Position numbers and translations under genes: made by a program
Assembly: GCA_964358545.1 (NCBI GenBank)
Contig: CAYHQN010000121.1
Coordinates: forward strand, 1-12,833
Length of the DNA: 12,833 bases
Reading direction: 5' to 3'
From: CAINVV01 sp031432175
GTDB taxonomy: Bacteria; Bacteroidota; Bacteroidia; Bacteroidales; Prolixibacteraceae
Part shown: one piece after another, positions 1 to 5,539 of the stretch
Numbering within the stretch: the first letter of the stretch is position 1
Layout: each line of letters opens with the position of its first letter
The notes under the pieces: model-generated
Told to the model about the DNA's origin: nothing
Database searches by the model: none
The model's input: the letters and a program-made list of their open reading frames with translations, nothing else

Positions 1-85
1 TTGCCTGGTAATCATTTTTTTTGCACCCACTAATTAATACAACCAATATTAATGCGAGCGTCATAAATAGTACTTTAATTTTCAT
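1..85 (-). CDS. N-terminus of a lipoprotein (partial, cut by the left window edge)
   Basis: Reading leftward from an ATG at 85-83 gives 28 complete codons with no stop before the window ends. The peptide begins MKIKVLFMTLALI, followed by a hydrophobic run and then LISGC. This is a textbook signal-peptidase-II signal: two lysines, a hydrophobic core and a lipobox with Cys at residue 21. The next residues are KKNDYQA. A lipid-anchored envelope protein is therefore expected, but nothing of its mature domain is visible and I cannot name its function. The leader just upstream carries the same composite promoter/operator element found before the two DUF6600-like genes, which supports a real, co-regulated gene. 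A run of eight A on the coding strand lies directly after the lipobox Cys codon and encodes KK(N). Confidence 0.78.
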   Translation of the reverse strand, partial: MKIKVLFMTLALILVVLISGCKKNDYQA

Positions 86-117
86 TTTTCTAATTTAAAT
101 GATGGAGTTTATGGTAG

Positions 118-181
118 TAAAAGTAAGCCCGACTATTTATTTGAGTGTTACATAATTTGTGCGAATAGTTACATCATTCAC
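118..181 (-). promoter_or_regulatory. Composite promoter/operator, copy 1 (upstream of the lipoprotein gene)
   Basis: On the + strand this reads TAAAAGTA (118-125), 21 bp, GTTACA (147-152), 15 bp, then GTTACATCATTCAC (168-181). In the gene direction it is two TGTAAC half-sites with a 21-bp period, then 21 bp, then TACTTTTA, which resembles the Bacteroidetes -7 box TAnnTTTG. There is no TTG at the usual -33 distance, so the repeats may bind an activator that replaces it. A start site a few bases past the -7-like box would leave an untranslated leader of about 27 nt before the ATG at 85. The same layout with identical spacing occurs at 3084-3147 and 4356-4419. The regulator is unknown. Confidence 0.66.
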
Positions 182-245
182 ACATTTATAGGTAATTGCA
201 TCTGCCAAAACTGTATTGTCACAGGATGAATTGAGGAATCATAGA

Positions 246-270
246 GAAAAATTCTACTCACAAGTGGAAT
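246..270 (-). terminator. Possible intrinsic terminator after the L,D-transpeptidase gene
   Basis: On the minus strand the arms ATTCCACT and AGTAGAAT enclose the loop TGTG (stem 251-258 with 263-270, one C-A mismatch). The stem is followed by a short T tract (TTTTTC). It lies about 30 bp past the stop of the L,D-transpeptidase gene and before the copy-1 promoter, which is where a terminator is expected. The stem is short and AT-rich, so termination strength is uncertain. The rest of the gap (86-301) holds only copy 1 of the composite promoter; I see nothing else in it. Confidence 0.4.
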
Positions 271-301
271 CCCCAGGTTTTCGGATAGAATGATCTCTTT
301 C

Positions 302-1588
302 TTATTTTACTAAGCCATAAACATCCGGTAAAAAAGCGACCTTGTTGCCAACTACCATCACCGGATTATAAATGATAAAGACTGGTATTCTTTGAGGTAA
401 CTTGATCGTTTCTGATTCTGTATTTTTCTTTCCTCTTTTAAGTTCTTTGATATCAATCTTATCGGGAAGCAAGGTCTTGGCCAGTTCTAAAGGTTTCTCC
501 AGGCGGATACACCCATGACTTAAAAATCGGTAATTCATTGCAAAAGCACCCTTCCAACTTGTCGAGTGCAGGAATATGCTGAATGGGTTTTGAAAATTGA
601 ATTTTACAATACCCAAAGAATTTCGGGATCCCGTAGCTTGACGAAAATAATAGGGGAAGTTGCTTTCATTGTACTTTCCCCATTTCAAATCACTATCATC
701 TACTACTTTCCCTCTCGCATTAACAATTTCAAAATTATTCTGTTCCAGGTAGTTATCGTTCTTTTGTACTTTTGGTAAAAGTTCCTTTACCGCAATTGAA
801 TGTGGAACATTCCAGCGTGGAAAGGTTACAACATCCGTAACAAAGGATGCAATAGTTGGGGTAGGGGTCAATTTCTTTCCTACCACAGCCCGCATTTTTA
901 CTTTCAAAAAATCATTTTGATAATATCTTACTTCTGTTTCAGGAATATTTACGATTATGCGTTCGGGTGGATGATTAACAGTGAAATATCTCCTGTAATT
1001 CATAGCAACCGCTATCTTTTTATATTTCAGTGAATCCATTGTCCTGATGGAATCGTTCAGAAAATTCTTTAAAACTAAATATTCATGATCTTTACAATCG
1101 AGCCTTTCAACCATTTCAGGAACCGATTCAAGGGTTTTTGAATTACGCAACTGATTGATATAGACAGAGTCCCGAGTTATATTTACACCATCGTAATCGA
1201 ATTTGATATTGCCTTCCTGAAGCACTTTAATGAATTTTAGTACAAGACCTGAAATTTGCCTGTCACGTTGCTCTTTGTATATACTATCCAATGAATTATT
1301 GCTGAGCAGAGCAACCCGAATCAGATTGGATTGAAGTTTATCCGATGAGATGCCCAAATGTTCGGCATTTTCAATCAATAGCAGCCATTCAGTGGCCTTT
1401 TTGATATTGTTTTCGGATGAAAACCAAAAAAGCTGTTGATGTGATTGAAGATAAAACTTTTGCACAATGTCTGCCTCCTTTACCGCAGTTTGTTGTGCGA
1501 TGCTATTGGTAACAAGGAAACTAAAGATGATGCTGGTAAATAAACACCTTTTGATTAAACCAGCTATATCCCCGATACGGTAAATCAT
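302..1588 (-). CDS. Short YcbB-like L,D-transpeptidase (YkuD domain), exported
   Basis: 428 aa. L,D-transpeptidases of this family form 3-3 peptidoglycan cross-links or attach proteins to peptidoglycan in the periplasm. An N-terminal signal peptide (hydrophobic stretch about residues 10-30, ending SIAQQ) indicates export. Residues about 35-200 resemble the scaffold region of YcbB-type enzymes (YLQSHQQLFWF..., then AEHLGISSDKL). The YkuD catalytic domain spans about 208-382. It contains RQATGSRNSLGIVKF (family pattern RQ.pG..NaLG..KF), His341 in the FLHST segment and the S357-H-G-C-I-R motif with catalytic Cys360. The usual D after the LH is replaced by S. No peptidoglycan-binding domain is recognised. 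E. coli YcbB is about 615 aa, so this form is compact. The ATG at 1588 is the only sensible start before the signal peptide. The gene begins 17 bp after the DUF6600-like gene and has no visible promoter of its own, so co-transcription is likely. Confident on family; exact substrate unknown. Confidence 0.92.
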   Translation of the reverse strand: MIYRIGDIAGLIKRCLFTSIIFSFLVTNSIAQQTAVKEADIVQKFYLQSHQQLFWFSSENNIKKATEWLLLIENAEHLGISSDKLQSNLIRVALLSNNSLDSIYKEQRDRQISGLVLKFIKVLQEGNIKFDYDGVNITRDSVYINQLRNSKTLESVPEMVERLDCKDHEYLVLKNFLNDSIRTMDSLKYKKIAVAMNYRRYFTVNHPPERIIVNIPETEVRYYQNDFLKVKMRAVVGKKLTPTPTIASFVTDVVTFPRWNVPHSIAVKELLPKVQKNDNYLEQNNFEIVNARGKVVDDSDLKWGKYNESNFPYYFRQATGSRNSLGIVKFNFQNPFSIFLHSTSWKGAFAMNYRFLSHGCIRLEKPLELAKTLLPDKIDIKELKRGKKNTESETIKLPQRIPVFIIYNPVMVVGNKVAFLPDVYGLVK

Positions 1589-1605
1589 GTAGATTAGATT
1601 AAATA

Positions 1606-3003
1606 TTAATTATTCGGCTTTTTTTCTTCTTCGGATTTGCGATCTTTTTGTTGTTCTTTTTGGGGCTTTGCAATGTTCTGCTGTTGTCTTCCATTATTGC
1701 CGGCAGGTGCAGCTTTTTGTTGCTGTTGTTGGGCAGGCTCAACTTTTTGTTGCTGCTGCTGGGCAGGCTGTGCCCTATAGTTGTTCTGCTGTAGCTGCCT
1801 TTCACTGTTACTTGCAGGAGTAGCCTTTTGCTCTTGTTGCTGTTGTGCAGGTTGGGTTCTGTTGTTCTGTTGTCTGTTGTTATTTTCTTGTTGCAACCTT
1901 TCGTTGTTACCTGCGGGAGCGGCTTGCTGTGGTTGTTGTGAAGGCTGAGACCTGTTGATGTTCTGTTGTCTCATATTATTCTGTTGTTGCCTTTCGTTGT
2001 TACCTGCAGGAACAGCCTGCTGCGGTTGTTGTGAAGGCTGAGACCTGTTGATGTTCTGTTGTCTCGTATTATTATTCTGTTGTTGCCTTTCATTGTTATT
2101 TACCGGAGGTACGTCGCGCGACTGCCTCTCCCTGATATCGTTGTTATTTCCTGGATTATTATTATTCCTAGGCTGAGTGGATACATTTCTTTCGGAAGGA
2201 CGTTTTACATTTTCCAGATTTTCAATTCTTCTTGGAGCAGGGTTACGGTCAAACTCTCCGTTTTTCACTACTTGCGGCCTGTACATTCTTAACTGCCCAT
2301 TGTTCATATCCTGCCCTGGCCGGCTATTTTCACGGATAGCTACCGGACTAATCCTTCTGCCCGTAACTCTTTGTACATCCTCTCTTGCTGGTCCGGTAAC
2401 ATAGGTTGTATGCCTGCTGTTATCGATATATGTTTGATTGATCACAGTGGAGTTTCTAAAAATCATGGCATGATCAGACCGATCGACAGAATAGTTGTAG
2501 ATGTCGCGTCTTTCAAAATCCCTGTCTCTTACGAACGTCCAATGGTCGTTGTAACGATTATAGGGTCGGCCGAAACTGATTGACAGACTGATACCAGGTT
2601 CCATTGGAGACCATCCGTAATATCCATCTGCACTTCTCCAATTCACCCAAGAGGGACCCCATTCATTATCAGGTACCCAGAGCCATCCATAATAATTATC
2701 GTAAGCCCAGCGACCATAGTGGAAAGGGGCCCATCCCCAATCATAATCCGAGACCCATGTCCAGCCATAATCGGTAAATGCCCAAAAGCCATCAGTTGAA
2801 TAAGGGGCAAAGTCGGGCCCGACATCCGGGATCCAGACATAGCCATAATCCCGATAGTCAACCCATTGCCCGTAAGGACTTAAGGCATCATAGAAGACCT
2901 GAAAGCTAACATTCTCCTGCTGGGCGGAAATCTGTTTTGGATTAATTAATGCAGCAATTACCAATGCGATAACTATTGCTAATTTCTTGATATTTAGTTT
3001 CAT
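1606..3003 (-). CDS. Secreted tryptophan-rich DUF6600-like protein with Q/N-rich repeat tail (paralog 1)
   Basis: 465 aa from the ATG at 3003. The open frame extends 48 codons further upstream, but that part would run through the promoter element. Starting at MKLNIKKLAIV gives a clean signal peptide ending near ISAQQ and aligns exactly with paralog 2. Residues about 31-150 are rich in Trp, Tyr and Gly in a repeating pattern (YGYVWIP, YGWTWVSDYDWGWAPFHYGRW broken here as YGWTWV / DWGWAPFHYGRW, then YYGWLWVPDNEWGPSW), matching what I know as the DUF6600 / YG.VW.P family. Residues about 150-275 are conserved with paralog 2. Residues about 276-465 are a low-complexity Q/N/P-rich tail ending in a charged KKPNN. 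By hand count about 185 of the first 240 positions match paralog 2 without gaps. The family's molecular function is unknown; an envelope or periplasmic role is inferred from the signal peptide and the adjacent L,D-transpeptidase. Confidence 0.85.
   Translation of the reverse strand: MKLNIKKLAIVIALVIAALINPKQISAQQENVSFQVFYDALSPYGQWVDYRDYGYVWIPDVGPDFAPYSTDGFWAFTDYGWTWVSDYDWGWAPFHYGRWAYDNYYGWLWVPDNEWGPSWVNWRSADGYYGWSPMEPGISLSISFGRPYNRYNDHWTFVRDRDFERRDIYNYSVDRSDHAMIFRNSTVINQTYIDNSRHTTYVTGPAREDVQRVTGRRISPVAIRENSRPGQDMNNGQLRMYRPQVVKNGEFDRNPAPRRIENLENVKRPSERNVSTQPRNNNNPGNNNDIRERQSRDVPPVNNNERQQQNNNTRQQNINRSQPSQQPQQAVPAGNNERQQQNNMRQQNINRSQPSQQPQQAAPAGNNERLQQENNNRQQNNRTQPAQQQQEQKATPASNSERQLQQNNYRAQPAQQQQQKVEPAQQQQQKAAPAGNNGRQQQNIAKPQKEQQKDRKSEEEKKPNN
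1897..2085 (-). repeat. Tandem repeat, 93/96-bp units, in the Q/N-rich tail of the DUF6600-like protein
   Basis: Units at 1897-1989 (93 bp) and 1990-2085 (96 bp) differ at about six bases plus one in-frame 3-bp insertion. A third unit start (CCTTTC) follows at 2086 and then diverges. Each unit encodes 31-32 residues beginning ERQQQNN and containing RQQNINRSQPSQQPQQA and PAGNN. More degenerate copies continue toward the C-terminus (ERLQQENNNRQQNN, then ERQLQQNNYRAQPAQQQQ). Near-identical DNA and the whole-codon indel suggest recent expansion by slippage or unequal recombination that keeps the frame. Confidence 0.85.
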
Positions 3004-3083
3004 GATGATTAAATTATGTGTTTGGAACTTTAAAATATAAATTCCGATCTCTATCGGTCTAACCGGAGGATTTAATAATCGCA

Positions 3084-3147
3084 TAAAGGTAGGAGTGAAC
3101 CCTACGGAGATCGTTACACAATTTCCGAAAAGTGTTACATCATTCAC
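3084..3147 (-). promoter_or_regulatory. Composite promoter/operator, copy 2 (upstream of DUF6600 paralog 1 and the L,D-transpeptidase)
   Basis: On the + strand: TAAAGGTA (3084-3091), 21 bp, GTTACA (3113-3118), 15 bp, GTTACATCATTCAC (3134-3147). In the gene direction the -7-like box is TACCTTTA and no TTG sits at the -33 distance. A start a few bases past the box would give a leader of roughly 75 nt before the ATG at 3003. The element begins only 18 bp after the stop of paralog 2, so it fills nearly the whole intergenic gap on that side. Spacing is identical to copies 1 and 3. Confidence 0.7.
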
Positions 3148-3165
3148 ATATTAAGCCAAGATTAT

Positions 3166-4260
3166 CTACGGCTTTGATTCTTTTTGCTGCTCTTTCTTGT
3201 CATTCTGTGGTCTTGCGGTATTCTGCTGCTGTTGCCTTACATTGTTATTGGCCGGAGTTGCATTCCTTTGCTGTTGTACTGGTTGTTGTGCAGGCTGAAC
3301 CCTGGTATTGTTTTGCGGTCTTGCAGTATTTGGCTGCTGTTGTCTTTCCTTATTATTGGCCGGAGCTGCAGTCTTTGGCTGTTGCGCCGGCTGTACCCTC
3401 GTATTACTGTTGTTCTGAGGGTTTATATTCCCAGGTTGAGTAGACATCTTTCGTTCAGCAGGTCGTTTCACATCCTTCAGGTTGGTTACTCTGGTTGGTT
3501 TATATTCCTTGCTATTGCTTTTATTCACCTGAGGCCTGTAAATCTGCAACTGGCCATTGTTCATCTGTTGTCCGGGTTTACTATTTTCCCGAATAGCAAC
3601 AGGATTAATCTTTCTGCCGGTAACTTTTTGAACATCAGCTCTGGACGGCCCTGAAACATAGGTAGTATGCCGACTATTATCAATATAAGTTGTATTAATC
3701 ACCGTTGAGTTTCGAACGATCCGGTCATGATCAGTTCGGTTGACATAATAGCGATTGATATCGGATCTTTCAAAATCCCTGTCTCTTACAAACAACCAGT
3801 GATCATTGTTGCTGTTGTATGGCCTGCCAAAACTAATACTGATACTAATCCCCGGCTCCATTGGAGACCAGCCATAATAGCCATCGGCCCTTCTCCAATT
3901 CACCCATGAAGGGCCCCATTCATTGTCTGGCACCCAGAACCAGCCATAATAATTATCATAATCCCATCGACCATAATGAAAAGGCGCCCATCCCCATTCG
4001 TAATTTGACACCCAGGTCCAACCATAGTTAGTCAATATCCAATGACCTTCTGTTGAATATGGAACAAAGTCCGGTCCGGCATACGGAATCCATACATAAC
4101 CATATTTTGGATAATCTACCCATTGACCGTAAGGGCTTAATTGATCATAGAAAACCTGGAAACCAACATTAGCTTGTTGTGATGATGCTTGTTTTGGAAA
4201 TATTACCGAAGATGTAACCAATGCAAGTAATATGACCAAACCCTTCATGTTTCGTTTCAT
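3166..4260 (-). CDS. Secreted tryptophan-rich DUF6600-like protein (paralog 2)
   Basis: 364 aa from the ATG at 4260. A signal peptide covers about residues 1-28 (MKRNMKGLVILLALVTSS, cleavage near ASSQQ). The Trp/Tyr/Gly-rich DUF6600-like region is about 31-150 (YGYVWIP at 53-59, WGWAPFHYGRW at 89-99, DNEWGPSWVNWR at 112-123). A conserved middle follows to about 275 (TYIDNSRHTTYV, VAIRENS, MNNGQL). The tail (about 276-364) is Q/N/P-rich with two loose repeats around NTRVQPAQQP and RQQQ.NTARPQN. It is about 100 residues shorter than paralog 1, and the difference is in the tail. Both paralogs share the start context AATCATCATGAAAC, but the rest of their leaders has diverged apart from the composite element. 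It is probably a separate transcription unit from its own promoter at 4356-4419. Function unknown; exported envelope protein inferred. Confidence 0.87.
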   Translation of the reverse strand: MKRNMKGLVILLALVTSSVIFPKQASSQQANVGFQVFYDQLSPYGQWVDYPKYGYVWIPYAGPDFVPYSTEGHWILTNYGWTWVSNYEWGWAPFHYGRWDYDNYYGWFWVPDNEWGPSWVNWRRADGYYGWSPMEPGISISISFGRPYNSNNDHWLFVRDRDFERSDINRYYVNRTDHDRIVRNSTVINTTYIDNSRHTTYVSGPSRADVQKVTGRKINPVAIRENSKPGQQMNNGQLQIYRPQVNKSNSKEYKPTRVTNLKDVKRPAERKMSTQPGNINPQNNSNTRVQPAQQPKTAAPANNKERQQQPNTARPQNNTRVQPAQQPVQQQRNATPANNNVRQQQQNTARPQNDKKEQQKESKP

Positions 4261-4355
4261 GATGATTGAAAATTAATTGTTTCTTATCGTATTGGAATAT
4301 AAATAGATATAATTCAGTACTTTTCAATTTTTATCCGCGTATATTCAGATTTGCT

Positions 4356-4419
4356 TAAAGATACTGGCATGCATGACCATAAATGTTACAAAACTTTTGA
4401 AAAGAGTTACATCATTCTC
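4356..4419 (-). promoter_or_regulatory. Composite promoter/operator, copy 3 (upstream of DUF6600 paralog 2)
   Basis: On the + strand: TAAAGATA (4356-4363), 21 bp, GTTACA (4385-4390), 15 bp, GTTACATCATTCTC (4406-4419; one mismatch to copies 1 and 2). In the gene direction the -7-like box is TATCTTTA and there is no TTG at the -33 distance. The predicted leader before the ATG at 4260 is roughly 90 nt. The distal half-site overlaps the stop codon of the AI-2E family gene (4420-4418), and no intrinsic terminator is visible there, so read-through from the upstream operon is possible. Confidence 0.68.
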
Positions 4420-5527
4420 ACTTTTTTAGTTCAATATTTGCTGCTTTACGTGATTCTAATTTTTCAATCATTTTTTTTTGTTGAAGATAGATCTTAGCAT
4501 CGGCAGATGTTCCCAAAAGTATGGCCAGCCATCTGGTTTTCTCATTCTGTTCCAGGATGATTTTAATGGTTAGGGTGAAAGGAACTGCCAGGAACATTCC
4601 TACCGGTCCCAATATAAATCCCCAGAACAGCAGAGAAAGTAATACAACCAATGCCGACAGGCCCAATCCTCTTCCCATTATTTTGGGTTCAATAAAATTT
4701 CCAAGGACGTTGTGGATAATCATAAACGCACCAAGTGTCCATAGTGCGCCCCCTAATCCTAATTGTATCAATGCAAAGAGAAATGCCGGAATCGTGGCGA
4801 TAATGGACCCAATATTCGGAATATAATTCATCAGGCCTGCAATCAATGCCCATAGGAGTGGATAGTCGACCCCAATGATCAATAAGGCGATATAGATAAG
4901 AATACCAATTGCTAAACATACCAGGGTTTTTATCCCAAGGTAATGACGAATATTTTTTAAAATGGTAGTAAAAAATGCAATGGATTTATCTGTTCCGCTC
5001 GTAATTGCTTTTGCTTTGATAGAAAAACTTCCGAATTCCATCAGAATAAATAAAATTACCAGAAAGATAAGGAAAGCATTACCCAGCATCTTGAACAGCC
5101 CCATCACCGCGCTTCCAGTAAATTCAAGGATTTTTACCGATTGAATGAGTTTGGATATTTGATCTTTTGGAATATTTAAACCTTTATCATTTAGAAACTG
5201 AATTACAGAGTTGCTGATCGTGGTAACGGTTGATTCATATTTTGAAACATTGCTTAAAAAGAAGGATAAAGTTCCTCCGATAAGAGAAGAAAATCCAAAA
5301 AAAAGTAAAATCAATCCCAATATTACTACGATCATTGCCATCCATCTGGGTATTCTCTTTTTCTCAAGCCAGGTAATTGGTTGAACACAAATGATGCTTA
5401 TAAAAAGCGCAAGTAAAACAGGGGTAATAATCGATCTGGCAATATAGGCCCCTGCAAAAATGACAATTAAAGCAGCCACCTTTACAATCGGCGAACTCTT
5501 TATTGGTACAGCATTCTTGAGGTTCAT
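4418..5527 (-). CDS. AI-2E family (PerM/YdiK/TqsA-like) membrane permease
   Basis: 369 aa, close to the usual family length of about 340-390. It is an inner-membrane protein of the AI-2E transporter family (Pfam PF01594 type). Members have been linked to autoinducer-2 export, sodium/proton exchange or unknown substrates, so the substrate here cannot be assigned. Hydrophobic segments lie at about 14-30, 34-50, 62-90, 140-163, 200-220, 222-258, 262-275 and 290-326. A soluble, more polar stretch (about 91-139) follows the third. Family signatures are NYIPNIGS (234-241) and NFIEPKIMGRGLGLS (277-291), then a glycine/proline-rich FWGFILGPVGMFLAVP. The C-terminus is Lys/Glu-rich, possibly coiled coil. 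It starts 12 bp after tamL, so it is very likely the last gene of the tamB-tamL operon. A run of nine A in the coding strand near the 3' end encodes QKK. Confidence 0.92.
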   Translation of the reverse strand: MNLKNAVPIKSSPIVKVAALIVIFAGAYIARSIITPVLLALFISIICVQPITWLEKKRIPRWMAMIVVILGLILLFFGFSSLIGGTLSFFLSNVSKYESTVTTISNSVIQFLNDKGLNIPKDQISKLIQSVKILEFTGSAVMGLFKMLGNAFLIFLVILFILMEFGSFSIKAKAITSGTDKSIAFFTTILKNIRHYLGIKTLVCLAIGILIYIALLIIGVDYPLLWALIAGLMNYIPNIGSIIATIPAFLFALIQLGLGGALWTLGAFMIIHNVLGNFIEPKIMGRGLGLSALVVLLSLLFWGFILGPVGMFLAVPFTLTIKIILEQNEKTRWLAILLGTSADAKIYLQQKKMIEKLESRKAANIELKK

Positions 5528-5539
5528 TTTATTATTGTT

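Noticed and set aside
3044..3057. CCGAT / ATCGG small hairpin in the leader of DUF6600 paralog 1
   Set aside because: Five-bp stem, absent from the leaders of the other two units; too weak to call a regulatory structure.
3004..3147. 48-codon upstream extension of DUF6600 paralog 1 (ATG at 3147)
   Set aside because: It would run through the promoter/operator element, has no signal-peptide logic and is absent in paralog 2; the ATG at 3003 aligns exactly with the paralog start.
3153..3174. AAGCC / GGCTT inverted repeat at the end of DUF6600 paralog 2
   Set aside because: Only a 5-bp stem with a 12-nt loop and no T tract, so it is not convincing as a terminator.
3132..3654. Overlapping plus-strand open frames of 103 and 156 aa opposite the DUF6600 genes
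   Set aside because: These are shadows of the Q/N-rich coding strand read in reverse (Leu/Cys/Val-rich), with no start context or homology signal.
4471..4479. Nine-base T run (A run in the coding strand) in the permease gene, as a phase-variation tract
   Set aside because: It is short, near the 3' end, encodes ordinary Lys codons, and such runs are common in AT-rich genomes.
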